DNA of 36,908 nucleotides. Source: Spirochaetaceae bacterium. GTDB taxonomy: Bacteria; Spirochaetota; Spirochaetia; Treponematales; Treponemataceae. The notes under the pieces were generated by a model. That model ran no database searches. It had not been told where the DNA came from and worked only from the letters and a program-made list of their open reading frames with translations. The position numbers and the translations under genes are program-made. Each line of letters starts with the position of its first letter. Position 1 is the stretch's first letter. The stretch spans positions 1 to 36,908 of the forward strand of contig JAGAAX010000044.1 of NCBI GenBank assembly GCA_017614995.1. Reading direction: 5' to 3'. Positions 23,406 to 32,048 of this stretch are shown here, in pieces.

Positions 23406-25379
23406 ATGTTTAATTGCATTACTTACAACAACGATTTTGATATATGCGGCATTATCTTAGACATAATCCTAATTACATATATTCTTTTCTTAAAACACGA
23501 TAAGACACTCCGCGCAAGACTTTTTCTGGCTCTTGTTTTTACAGTTGTCACCGCCCAATTAATGAACATCATTACAGTTTATGCTGAATATTTTCTGCCG
23601 GTCAGTCTTGTAGATTTCAACAACTTTCTGGCTGTGCTTCATATTTTTGCGGTAAATGCCCAAGCACCGCTCTACTGCGTCTTTTTAATTGCAATGACAA
23701 CAACAAGAAAACAGCTTAACATACCGAAACTTGTTTTACTGTTTCTGCCTGCAACAATAGAAGCCATCTTCATTGTAACTTCGCCGTTCTTCCGCACGCT
23801 TATGTACTTTCTGCCGGACGGAACATATCATCATGGACCGTTGTGGAATTATCTTTATGTTGTAGCAGGCTTTTACGTACTTTACGGTCTTTTCTTCATT
23901 TTTTCAGAAAAAGACCAGTTCAGCAAATCGCAGATGCGGATTTCGCTGTCATATACGATTCTGACGCTTATCGGATTTGCCATTCAGATAGTATTCCCTA
24001 AAGTTTTTGCAGTCGGCTTTGCGGTTTCGGTTTCGCTTCTTTTGATTTTTCTTTCTATACGGAACCCTGCAAATTTTGTTGAGCCAAAGACAAAGCTTTT
24101 TAACACTGAAGCATTTATCGACAGGTTCAATGATTTGTCTACGCTTACATCAAAAGAGCACTACTTTTTGATTCTCCGTATACATAACATTGAAGACATG
24201 TTCGACCAGTTCGGCATTGAGCAGATTTTCCACATCGTAAAAGAATACGCTTACATGATAATGCGTATATGCAGCGACTGTTCGCTTTACAAGCTGTTCA
24301 ACGGCTGTGCGGTTTATTACTGCTCGTCAGAAAAAGAGCTTAACGCAAAGATTAAGGCATTAAAAGAATTCAGCTCAAAGCCGTTTTTTCCGTCAAAAAC
24401 AGACGGCACGCAGGACATAGAATATCCGTTTAAGCTGCAATTCTATATAATAAAAGACTATACAAAGCTCAAAGTCTTCAGCATGACAGACAATAAATCG
24501 ATTGACGACTTTTTGAACTTTTTGCGCTTTATATTTTTGCAGAACTACATTGAGGACAACCAGATTCTTGAGATTACAGACACTCTCGAAAAAGACTATC
24601 TTGAGTCGGTTATAATTCTGAATAAGGTTAAGCAGGCAATTGAAGAAGAAAGCTTTGAAGTTTTCATGCAGCCGATTTTCGACCTTAATTCAGGCTGCTT
24701 TACAAGCACAGAAGCATTGGTTCGCCTCAAAGACGGAAGCGGCAGCTATATTCCGCCGGTAAAATACATTCCGCAGGCTGAACAGAACGGCGACATCGTA
24801 AGAATCGGCGAGATTGTGCTTAAAAAGGCGTGTCTTTTTATAAAAGAGACCGGTCTTATAGAGCTTGGCATTTCAAAGGTAAACGTAAATCTTTCGATTA
24901 CCCAGTGTATGCAGGACAACATCGTGAACAGGCTGATTTCGATAATTGACTCGTATTCGCTGCCGCATGAACTTTTTAGATTTGAAATTACTGAATCGAT
25001 GATTGCCAAAAACGAGAAACTGCTTGTTTATGTCATGAACCAGTTTCACAGTCAGGGCTTTGAGCTTGCGCTTGACGACTACGGCACAGGCTATTCAAAT
25101 ACGGCAAGAATGATGCAGTACAATTATTCTGAAATAAAATTTGACAAGAGCCTTATTACTGAAATTGAAACCAACGAGTCAAAGCGGCTTATGGTCAAGC
25201 ACCACATTTCCATGCTGAAAGAAACCGGCAACACAACTGTTCTTGCCGAGGGTGTTGAAACCAAAGAGCTTGCCGAGCTTTTGCAAAAACTGAACTGCGA
25301 CTACATTCAGGGCTTCTACTATGCCCGCCCGATGAACTCCGCCCAGTTCAGCGAATTTTTCAGCAAGCTAAAGCACTAA
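23406..25379 (+). CDS. EAL-domain c-di-GMP phosphodiesterase with degenerate GGDEF
   Basis: Predicted to hydrolyse c-di-GMP to pGpG. The N-terminus holds about seven membrane segments (~residues 12-215). A degenerate GGDEF domain follows (~230-390): the GGDEF position reads FNGCAVYY (~296-303), so cyclase activity is not expected. The EAL domain (~405-657) keeps its catalytic set: E436 (TEALVRL), Asn in NVNLS, Glu in FEITES, D557-D558 (DDYGTGYS), Lys in KFDKSL and E615 (EGVET). The start at 23406 is preferred over the TTG at 23292, which would lie over the argG terminator. There is no Shine-Dalgarno; the -10 ends 7 nt upstream. The stop overlaps the convergent lipoprotein stop by a few bases. 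Confidence 0.88.
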   Translation: MFNCITYNNDFDICGIILDIILITYILFLKHDKTLRARLFLALVFTVVTAQLMNIITVYAEYFLPVSLVDFNNFLAVLHIFAVNAQAPLYCVFLIAMTTTRKQLNIPKLVLLFLPATIEAIFIVTSPFFRTLMYFLPDGTYHHGPLWNYLYVVAGFYVLYGLFFIFSEKDQFSKSQMRISLSYTILTLIGFAIQIVFPKVFAVGFAVSVSLLLIFLSIRNPANFVEPKTKLFNTEAFIDRFNDLSTLTSKEHYFLILRIHNIEDMFDQFGIEQIFHIVKEYAYMIMRICSDCSLYKLFNGCAVYYCSSEKELNAKIKALKEFSSKPFFPSKTDGTQDIEYPFKLQFYIIKDYTKLKVFSMTDNKSIDDFLNFLRFIFLQNYIEDNQILEITDTLEKDYLESVIILNKVKQAIEEESFEVFMQPIFDLNSGCFTSTEALVRLKDGSGSYIPPVKYIPQAEQNGDIVRIGEIVLKKACLFIKETGLIELGISKVNVNLSITQCMQDNIVNRLISIIDSYSLPHELFRFEITESMIAKNEKLLVYVMNQFHSQGFELALDDYGTGYSNTARMMQYNYSEIKFDKSLITEIETNESKRLMVKHHISMLKETGNTTVLAEGVETKELAELLQKLNCDYIQGFYYARPMNSAQFSEFFSKLKH

Positions 25380-26665
25380 TAATATTTCGGGTTGTCCATG
25401 TCTATTACAGTTTCTGCGCTTTTTCCCCCGATGCTGTAATAGATTTTCATTGCGCCGTCTTCTTTTTTAGTAGACTGAATTTTTACAGTTTCATTGTCTC
25501 CATGATGAATGCCATAGCTGTTTATATAGCTTTCTTCTGTTGTATTCATGCACCAGTGATTATCTTTAAAAAATATCAGATAAAACTGGTCTTTCCATGG
25601 AATGTTGTCGCCATAAAACTCTTTCTGCTCAAAATTCAGTTGCACTATAAAAGAAGATTCATCAATATCATAAATTTTGATGTTGTCTGCATTACAAGAA
25701 TAATAACCCCATGATTCAGAATCGCCATCAAAATAGATTTTAAGATATTCATCTTGATTCTTAAAATAAATGCGGTCTTCGCTGAGTGCCAGTTCATGAG
25801 TGCCAAACTGCTTTACTTCAACCGGCTTCTTCGGAACATAGGCTTTCATCTTATAAGACGGACGTTCATCTCTTTTATATTCATAAGCAGCTTCATCAAA
25901 AAGCAGAACAGAACGTCTGGGATAAGGTCTATAGTCTATTATAATTTCTTTCTCAGATTCACCAGAATTAAAAATAATACTTTCAGCAATATCATCAAAA
26001 TCCGGATCGCCATTAATAAAAACAGGCCAGTTTAAAATTTCTTTATACACAGAATCTTTTTTTTCAACGGCAATCATATCCCGGCTTCTAGAATTTTTTG
26101 CTACAAAAAGATAGTCGTCAATTCCGTTATTGTTTATATCTGCTGTAACAAGAGGCTTTTCTCTGTTCAAAAATTCATAAGGGCTTATCGGATTTTCGAT
26201 TTCTCCTATAAGGTAAATATCACAATTGAGTAGAAGAGTCTTATTTTGAGCTGAATCTGTAATATAAAAATCACAATTATAATAAGAACTGTATTTACCT
26301 TCTTCCTCTGATTTTACAGCAATTGAAATTGCAAAATCTTGAGCTCTTAAAAGTTCTGTTTCTTCGCCTATTGCCAGTTCAACTGTCTCTGGATAAAACA
26401 AAGTTTCTACAGCCTTAAACTGAGGAATTTCATCTTCAAATGTCAGAACCTGCTCATTTCCGTTATTTTCAGATTCAGCAGCAACAATCTCTTGAGAATT
26501 ATCTATATCTACAGAATCAATTTCTTGCTCTAAAGAAGTTTCTGTTTCAGCAAAATCTTCAACAATTTCGTCAGACTGAACAGATTCAGGCTGCTTTTCA
26601 GATTTTGCCTTGCAACCGGCAAACAGCACAAAACATGCAAAAGCGAGTATCAATAGTCTTTTCAT
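25376..26665 (-). CDS. Unrecognised lipoprotein
   Basis: A 429-residue envelope lipoprotein of unknown function. The signal ends in LFAGC (C18), followed by an acidic, probably flexible segment rich in Glu/Ser to ~residue 85. The rest is beta-rich; DINNNGIDDYLFVAKN resembles a calcium-binding FG-GAP/VCBS-like loop. Similar tail proteins are often found next to other hypothetical lipoproteins. AGGAGA precedes the ATG. It lies 25 bp after the ankyrin gene on the same strand and is probably co-transcribed. Its stop overlaps the EAL stop in a tail-to-tail arrangement. Confidence 0.75.
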   Translation of the reverse strand: MKRLLILAFACFVLFAGCKAKSEKQPESVQSDEIVEDFAETETSLEQEIDSVDIDNSQEIVAAESENNGNEQVLTFEDEIPQFKAVETLFYPETVELAIGEETELLRAQDFAISIAVKSEEEGKYSSYYNCDFYITDSAQNKTLLLNCDIYLIGEIENPISPYEFLNREKPLVTADINNNGIDDYLFVAKNSRSRDMIAVEKKDSVYKEILNWPVFINGDPDFDDIAESIIFNSGESEKEIIIDYRPYPRRSVLLFDEAAYEYKRDERPSYKMKAYVPKKPVEVKQFGTHELALSEDRIYFKNQDEYLKIYFDGDSESWGYYSCNADNIKIYDIDESSFIVQLNFEQKEFYGDNIPWKDQFYLIFFKDNHWCMNTTEESYINSYGIHHGDNETVKIQSTKKEDGAMKIYYSIGGKSAETVIDMDNPKYY

Positions 26666-26690
26666 TTTTTCTCCTCTTTTGACAGCACCT

Positions 26691-27914
26691 TTACTGCATC
26701 ATTGCGGCTAGTCTGGCGTAGCCGCGTTTTTGAGCCCAAGAAACTGGAGTGTTGCCGAAAACGTCTTTAGAAGCTGAATCTGCACCGTTTTCAAGCAGAA
26801 GCCTTACAGAAGAGGTGTTCTCAGAATTTGCGGCATAAAACAGCGCGTTCTTTTTCTGATAGTCAAGCTCATTGACTTTTGCGCCGTTTGAAAGCAGCGT
26901 TTTCTGCACTTCAAGATAATCTTTAGAAGCCGCGCACATAAGAGGCGTTAAACCTTTGTTTGTCTTAATGTTTGCGTCCGCACCGTAGCTCAAAAGCAGC
27001 TTAACCATTGCAGAAGAATTGCGGTTTGCGGCAAAAAGAAGCGCACTCTCGCCTTCTTTGTTTTTGGCGTTTACGTCCGCGCCAGATTTTGCAAGCAGCT
27101 CTACGGCAGCCATATCGTTCTGCGCGGCGGCAACCATAAGCACTGTGTAGCCTTCAGTGTCTTTTTTGTTAATGTCTTTACCCAACGGAATAAGCACTTC
27201 GGCGGCTTTTATGTCGCTCCGTACAATGCCGTAAATAAAACCGGCAGAGCTTTTCTGCTTTATCTGAATGGCTTTTTTTACACTCGCCTGCACTTCCTGC
27301 TTTTTTATAGAAAGCGGACTGTTAAAAAGCGTTAAAAGCTCTGTATTTCCTTTGTCTGCCGCAATTTGCGCAGGTGTCTTGCCGCGTGCATTTTTAATTG
27401 AATCATCTGCGCCAGAAGAAAGCAGAAGTTTGGTCATGTCTACATTGCCGTTTTCAACAGCGTAGTGAAGCGGCGTTGCCCCGGACTCGCCTTTAAGAGA
27501 AGCATTCGCCTTTGCCTTAAGCAGCAAATCAGCCATTATAATGTCGTTGTATTTTGCAGCATAACCCAAAGGAGAAAGCCCTTCGTAATTGTCAATTGCG
27601 TTTATTTCTGCACCGGCTTTTATCAAAAGCGCGGCGGCATCATAAGCGTGGTAGCGGGCAGCTCTTGTCAAAGGCTTAAAGCCCCAGCCGGTTTCACGTT
27701 TTAAGTCTATGCCTTTTGCGAGAATGCTGTTTATCTTAGAAATATCGTTATTTTCAATTGCCTGACCAAAAATTGCGTAGTCTTTTTCTTCTATAGTCTG
27801 AACGGCTGGCGCAGCTTGTGCCGGCGCAGCCTGTGCGTCCTCTGCATATAAACAAAGATTAAAGCTAAATAAACAAAGACAGCAAACTGCAAAGAAAGAA
27901 ACAACCTTTTTCAT
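26691..27914 (-). CDS. Exported ankyrin-repeat protein
   Basis: A 407-residue protein with a cleavable-type signal peptide (KK, hydrophobic core, LYAEDAQA) and about nine ankyrin repeats (typical units include GLSPLGYAAKYNDIIMADLL and GESALLFAANRNSSAMVKLL). A non-ankyrin linker near ~210-240 splits the array. Ankyrin arrays bind proteins, so a periplasmic or surface scaffold is plausible; the partner may be the lipoprotein encoded next. A GGTGGG lies just upstream of the ATG, with short spacing. It is 76 bp after the HD-GYP gene on the same strand. Confidence 0.85.
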   Translation of the reverse strand: MKKVVSFFAVCCLCLFSFNLCLYAEDAQAAPAQAAPAVQTIEEKDYAIFGQAIENNDISKINSILAKGIDLKRETGWGFKPLTRAARYHAYDAAALLIKAGAEINAIDNYEGLSPLGYAAKYNDIIMADLLLKAKANASLKGESGATPLHYAVENGNVDMTKLLLSSGADDSIKNARGKTPAQIAADKGNTELLTLFNSPLSIKKQEVQASVKKAIQIKQKSSAGFIYGIVRSDIKAAEVLIPLGKDINKKDTEGYTVLMVAAAQNDMAAVELLAKSGADVNAKNKEGESALLFAANRNSSAMVKLLLSYGADANIKTNKGLTPLMCAASKDYLEVQKTLLSNGAKVNELDYQKKNALFYAANSENTSSVRLLLENGADSASKDVFGNTPVSWAQKRGYARLAAMMQ

Positions 27915-27990
27915 AAACCCACCCGAATTGATAAACCTGATTATTTATCGGCTGAAACAATTTGCAGGTTAAGGCTTCTCTTATGCAAGT

Positions 27991-29262
27991 CTATTCAACT
28001 ACAGGCAGTTCTTTAATTGTTTCGTCTGCAAAAGAATTGCATATTTTGGCAATTTCGTCTTTTGAGGCAAGAATTGCTTCAACAATTGCCGGCTCAAGAC
28101 AGTTGCCGCTAAGCGTAGAAATAAAAGAGAACGATTCCTCAAGTGAATAGGCACGCTTGTAAGGGCGCTCGCTCAAAAGAGCGTCAAGAATATCTGCGGC
28201 AGTCATTATGCGCGCAACAAGCGGAATCTCTTCGCCGATAAGCCTGAACGGATAGCCCGAACCGTCCCAATGCTCGTGGTGAAAAAGCGCCATAAACCGC
28301 GCAATATCAATATATTCAAGATCTTCAATCAAGGACATATTTTCAGTTATAAGGCGCATACCCTCAATCGGGTGGTTCTGAATAATGCCATGCTCTCTGC
28401 GCGTAAGTCTGCCGGTTTTGCAAAGAATCGAGTCTGAAATGCTTATTTTGCCCAAATCGTGAAGAGGCGCGGCCGCAACAATAAGCTCAATTGTGTGCGC
28501 GTCAAGCTCTTCGGTGTAATAGCCAAGCCGTACAAGACTGTGGCAGATAACGCGAACATATTCGCTTGCACGCTTGACGTGCTTGCCGGTTGTCGGGTCT
28601 TTTGACTCAACAAGATTGGCAAAAGCGTTTATAACCCGATTTTGAATTGTGATTATATTCTTGTTCTGGTTTTTCGCCTCGTTAATAAAGGCAAGCGAAT
28701 GTTTTGCAATAATGTTTACAAAAATGACATTGGCAATATACTCAAGCGAAAGCCCTGTGGTGTAAGCCAGAATCCACTGCTTTCTTGAGATAATCTGCGA
28801 ATAATACGGATTGTTCAGTGTTGAACGGTAAATTATTGTGCCGACCATGCACAAATAGCAGAATAAAGCCACACGCTTTGAAAATTTCGGGTTAAAGTAA
28901 AAAAGGCTTATAAGCGGAACAGCCACATAAGTTATATAAAGTTCCAGGCCCGAATCAAGCGAAAGTATGGTTAGGAAAATTTCCATAACGGCAAGGCATA
29001 AATATTTTGTAAAAGGCTTGTCGCTGTAAAATTTTGTTACAACATAAAGTATAAGCACACAGAAAAGAGCAAATACAAAAAAAGCAAAAAAACGCTCATA
29101 ACTTGTGCCAGAATAGTATCCTAAGTATTTTCCGAGAAACAAAAAAGGAAAAATAGCCAGCACACACAATGAAATGCGGAACATCAGCAGGTTATTTTTA
29201 ATTTCATTTATTAATGGTAGCGAATTCGAATTTATATTATTAACTTTTTCCTGTTTTTTCAT
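27991..29262 (-). CDS. HD-GYP c-di-GMP phosphodiesterase, membrane-bound
   Basis: Predicted to hydrolyse c-di-GMP to GMP or pGpG. About six membrane segments (~residues 25-190) form an uncharacterised sensor, followed by the HD-GYP domain (~205-400). Key residues present: H228 region (TGKHV), HD at 268-269 (HDLGKIS), H297, and HHEHWDGSGYP at 328-338 with the GYP signature. The start at 29262 is chosen because TGT-TATAAT ends 7 nt upstream; a longer frame to 29301 would contain the promoter. There is no Shine-Dalgarno. It is divergent from the phosphoglucomutase gene and upstream of the ankyrin gene. Confidence 0.88.
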   Translation of the reverse strand: MKKQEKVNNINSNSLPLINEIKNNLLMFRISLCVLAIFPFLFLGKYLGYYSGTSYERFFAFFVFALFCVLILYVVTKFYSDKPFTKYLCLAVMEIFLTILSLDSGLELYITYVAVPLISLFYFNPKFSKRVALFCYLCMVGTIIYRSTLNNPYYSQIISRKQWILAYTTGLSLEYIANVIFVNIIAKHSLAFINEAKNQNKNIITIQNRVINAFANLVESKDPTTGKHVKRASEYVRVICHSLVRLGYYTEELDAHTIELIVAAAPLHDLGKISISDSILCKTGRLTRREHGIIQNHPIEGMRLITENMSLIEDLEYIDIARFMALFHHEHWDGSGYPFRLIGEEIPLVARIMTAADILDALLSERPYKRAYSLEESFSFISTLSGNCLEPAIVEAILASKDEIAKICNSFADETIKELPVVE

Positions 29263-29269
29263 AATTAGT

Positions 29270-29278
29270 ATTATAACA
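29270..29278 (-). promoter_or_regulatory. Extended -10 of the HD-GYP gene, leaderless geometry
   Basis: On the minus strand TGT-TATAAT (29278-29270), then 7 nt to ATG 29262. No good -35 is seen, consistent with an extended -10 promoter. Confidence 0.6.
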
Positions 29279-29394
29279 CAACTTTTTTTAATGTGCCACA
29301 AAATATTTTTCTAGTCTAAACAATAGTTTTTATGCTATAGTATTCTATAATTCAAACAAAAAATAAGTTGAATCAAAAGGAGATTCTGAACTAT

Positions 29395-31164
29395 ATGGAT
29401 AAAAATGAAATCCTTGAACGTGCAAAAGCATACATCAAAGATGAAAAAGACGCAGGTTTTGCAAAAGAAGTAACCGACTTAATCGCAAAAGAAGACTTTG
29501 CAGAACTTGAAGACCGTTTCTACCGCAACCTTGAATTTGGTACAGGCGGTCTCCGCGGTGTAATTGGTGGCGGCACAAACCGCATGAACACATTTGTCAT
29601 CAACAATGCAACACAAGGTCTTGCAAACTATTTTATCAAGACTTTCCCTGAAAAAGCAAAGGCAGGCAAACTTTCTGCTGTTGTTGCATTTGACTCAAGA
29701 CGCTACTCTGACGTTTTTGCAGAAGCAACCGCACTGATTTTTGCCGCCAACGGTTTCAAGACTTATCTTTTCACAAGTCTCCGCCCTACACCGGAACTTT
29801 CATTTGCTATCAGAAAATTGGGCTGCGACACAGGCGTTGTTGTTACAGCTTCGCACAACCCGCCGCAGTATAACGGCTACAAAGCATATTGGAACGACGG
29901 TGCACAGGTTATTGAGCCGCACGATGTCGGCATCATCAACGAAGTAAATTCTGTAACAAACGTAAAGACAATCAGCAAAGAAGAAGCCCTTAAAAGCGGC
30001 AAGCTCGTAATGATTGACAAAGAAATCGATGAGCCTTACTGGGCAATGGTAAAATCTCAGCTTTTCAGACCGGAACTCATTGCAAAGCTTGCAAAAGACG
30101 TAAAAGTTGTGTACACACCGCTTCATGGCACAGGCGCAATGCATGTTGAAAAAGTCTTGAGCAGCTTGGGCTTAAACGTAACCACAGTGCCGGAACAGCG
30201 CGAACCTGACGGCACATTCCACACAGTTGAAAAGCCAAACCCTGAAGAAGCTCCTGCTCTTAAAATGGCAGTTGAACTTGCAGAAAAGGTTAAAGCTGAC
30301 GTTGTAATGGCAACCGACCCGGACGCTGACCGTTTCGGCAGTGCAGTTTCAGGCAAAGACGGAAAATTCGTGCTTATTTCCGGCAACCAGATGGGCGTGC
30401 TTCTTACAGACTATATTCTCTGTTCACGCAAAGAACTTGGCAAAATGCCGAAGAATCCTGCAATGATCCGCTCAATTGTAACTTCTCCGATGGTTGACAA
30501 GATGGCAGCCGCAAACGGCGTTTATCTTTCAGAATGTCTTACAGGCTTTAAATGGATTGCTTCTGACATGGCGCGCTTTGAATCAACCGGCAGCCATTCG
30601 TATATTTTCGGTTTTGAAGAAAGCTACGGCTACAACGTAGAGACAGACGTGCGCGACAAGGACGGTGTTTCTGCCGCCGCAATGTGTGCCGAAATGACAC
30701 TTTACTGGAGAAGCAAGGGCAAATCTCTGCTTGAGCGTCTTGAAGAACTTTACAGCGAATACGGCTACTACGAAGACTGTGCTATTTCAAAGAACTTTGC
30801 CGGTGCATCTGGTGCAGAAACCATGAAAGGCATTATGGCAAAGCTTAGAAAAGACGGCTTCAAAGTTCTCGGCGGCAAAAAAGTTGTAAAAATCCGCGAC
30901 GTTCAGCAGAGCATTGTTTTTGACCCTGCCAACCCGTCAAAGACTGAAAAGCTCAACCTGCCGAAGAGCAACGTTCTTCAGTTCTTCCTTGAAGGCGGCA
31001 CAGTTGTAAGTGCCCGCCCGAGCGGCACAGAACCAAAGATTAAGTTCTACATCAACGCACAGGTGCCTGTAAAAGGCGGACTTGACGCTGCCAAAAAAGA
31101 AGCTGATTCACTTTGCGCCGCAATCAAGTCAGAGATAAACGCTGTTCTTGATGCCGCAAACTGA
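29395..31164 (+). CDS. Phosphoglucomutase/phosphomannomutase
   Basis: Interconverts hexose 1- and 6-phosphates, linking glycolysis with glycan and storage-sugar synthesis. The alpha-D-phosphohexomutase motifs are present in order: phosphoserine loop TASHNPPQYNGYK, metal loop DPDADRFG, sugar loop GFEESYGY and phosphate-binding RPSGTEPKIKFY. The ~589-residue length fits the PgcA/ManB-type subfamily. AAAAGGAG lies 12 nt before ATG 29395, a rather long spacing; a TTG at 29368 lacks any site. A TATAAT at 29346-29351 is the likely -10. The next gene overlaps its end. Confidence 0.92.
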   Translation: MDKNEILERAKAYIKDEKDAGFAKEVTDLIAKEDFAELEDRFYRNLEFGTGGLRGVIGGGTNRMNTFVINNATQGLANYFIKTFPEKAKAGKLSAVVAFDSRRYSDVFAEATALIFAANGFKTYLFTSLRPTPELSFAIRKLGCDTGVVVTASHNPPQYNGYKAYWNDGAQVIEPHDVGIINEVNSVTNVKTISKEEALKSGKLVMIDKEIDEPYWAMVKSQLFRPELIAKLAKDVKVVYTPLHGTGAMHVEKVLSSLGLNVTTVPEQREPDGTFHTVEKPNPEEAPALKMAVELAEKVKADVVMATDPDADRFGSAVSGKDGKFVLISGNQMGVLLTDYILCSRKELGKMPKNPAMIRSIVTSPMVDKMAAANGVYLSECLTGFKWIASDMARFESTGSHSYIFGFEESYGYNVETDVRDKDGVSAAAMCAEMTLYWRSKGKSLLERLEELYSEYGYYEDCAISKNFAGASGAETMKGIMAKLRKDGFKVLGGKKVVKIRDVQQSIVFDPANPSKTEKLNLPKSNVLQFFLEGGTVVSARPSGTEPKIKFYINAQVPVKGGLDAAKKEADSLCAAIKSEINAVLDAAN

Positions 31165-31771
31165 TAAAATGCTTGAAATTCAAGATTTGCTCCAGATGTA
31201 TGATTCTGGAGCAGTTTTTACCGCCTTTGATACCGAAACCACAGGTCTCAACCCCGAAGAAGAGAAGATTCTTGAAATCGGCGCTGTTTCATTTGACAGG
31301 CTCGGTATCAGGGCGCGCTACAATGTATTGATTAATCCTCAACGGAAGATTCTGCCCGAAATTACACGCGTAAACGGAATTGATGACGCTATGGTGAGCG
31401 GCAAACCGGTTTTTGCTGAAAACGCAGGGCATTTTCTTGATTTTATAAAAGGTTCAGTGCTTATTGCGCACAACGCGCCTTTTGATTTGGGCTTTGTGAA
31501 CACAGAGCTTAGCCGCATAAACATGCCGCCGCTTCAAAACGAAACAGCGGACACGCTCAAGCTTTCAAGAGACATGCTGCCGGATTTGGGCAAATACAAC
31601 TTGCAGTTTTTGGCAAAATATTTTGAGATCAACGTCGTAAACGCCCACCGCGCCGAAGATGATGCAAGAGTCTGCATGGAAGTTTTTCTAAAGCTTCTAG
31701 ATAAAATCAGACCCCCAAAACCTGAACCAACCGAGCCGCCGCCCGAACAAGCGCAGCCCAATCAGCAATAA
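31151..31771 (+). CDS. DnaQ-like DEDDh 3'-5' exonuclease
   Basis: A stand-alone exonuclease of the DNA polymerase III epsilon fold. ExoI reads FDTETTGL, ExoII HNAPFDLGF, ExoIII HRAEDDAR, giving a full DEDDh set. The product is ~206 residues with a Pro-rich tail (PPKPEPTEPPPEQAQ). The first ATG in frame (31151) overlaps the end of the phosphoglucomutase gene; ATG 31169, just after that stop, is an equally good start, and neither has a Shine-Dalgarno, so translational coupling is likely. Whether it acts in replication proofreading or in RNA/DNA turnover is not shown by context. Confidence 0.85.
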   Translation: MPQTDKMLEIQDLLQMYDSGAVFTAFDTETTGLNPEEEKILEIGAVSFDRLGIRARYNVLINPQRKILPEITRVNGIDDAMVSGKPVFAENAGHFLDFIKGSVLIAHNAPFDLGFVNTELSRINMPPLQNETADTLKLSRDMLPDLGKYNLQFLAKYFEINVVNAHRAEDDARVCMEVFLKLLDKIRPPKPEPTEPPPEQAQPNQQ

Positions 31772-31783
31772 TAGCTGAAAAAC

Positions 31784-31812
31784 TTGACACCGACAGATTT
31801 TTAGATTATCTT
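31784..31812 (+). promoter_or_regulatory. Promoter of the structured RNA
   Basis: Perfect TTGACA (31784-31789), 17-nt spacer, TATCTT (31807-31812). It sits just after the DnaQ-like gene and points into the structured RNA. Confidence 0.6.
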
Positions 31813-31818
31813 TTTTAT

Positions 31819-31910
31819 AGAAGGTCTCCATTAACCTGCGGTTAAAATCCGTAAAGAGATGAACTTTAAGAGAGACCGTCCTCTTCAATGTGGACGGTCT
31901 TATTTTTTTA
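31819..31910 (+). ncRNA. Unidentified three-way-junction RNA with overlapping terminator
   Basis: A ~90-nt transcript is predicted from its promoter to a strong terminator. P1 pairs GGTCTC (31823-31828) with GAGACC (31872-31877) and encloses two hairpins: TTAACC/GGTTAA (31831-31845, loop TGC) and TAAAG/CTTTA (31852-31868, 7-nt loop). The 3' strand of P1 is also the 5' strand of the terminator stem AGACCGTCC / GGACGGTCT, so the two folds exclude each other, as in transcription-controlling riboswitches. The T-box, purine, TPP and c-di-GMP signatures I know are absent. It may be a free small RNA or a leader for whatever lay downstream. Confidence 0.5.
31873..31910 (+). terminator. Strong intrinsic terminator
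   Basis: AGACCGTCC (31873-31881) pairs perfectly with GGACGGTCT (31892-31900), 10-nt loop, followed by a T-rich tract. Confidence 0.85.
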
Positions 31911-31919
31911 GGTGGATTT

Positions 31920-32048
31920 ATGTTTTATTTAAAAGAAAAACTTATATTTATCAACATAAATCAAGATTATCTAAAATATGCCCGCTTTGCATTTTTCAAT
32001 CGTCATGATGACGTTTGCTCCTTTTGCGAATTTCATAAAACGTCATAA
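31920..32048 (+). CDS. Doubtful 42-codon ORF after the structured RNA
   Basis: AGGTGG (31911-31916) lies 3 nt before an ATG that opens a 42-codon frame starting MFYLKEKLIFI. Its second half is encoded by the palindromic repeat array, so it is either a tiny leader-controlled gene, the stump of a gene destroyed by repeats, or chance. Confidence 0.2.
   Translation: MFYLKEKLIFININQDYLKYARFAFFNRHDDVCSFCEFHKTS

Noticed and set aside
31819-31910. T-box, TPP, purine or c-di-GMP riboswitch, or SRP RNA
   Set aside because: The conserved sequence signatures of these classes that I know are not present; only the general aptamer-plus-terminator plan matches.
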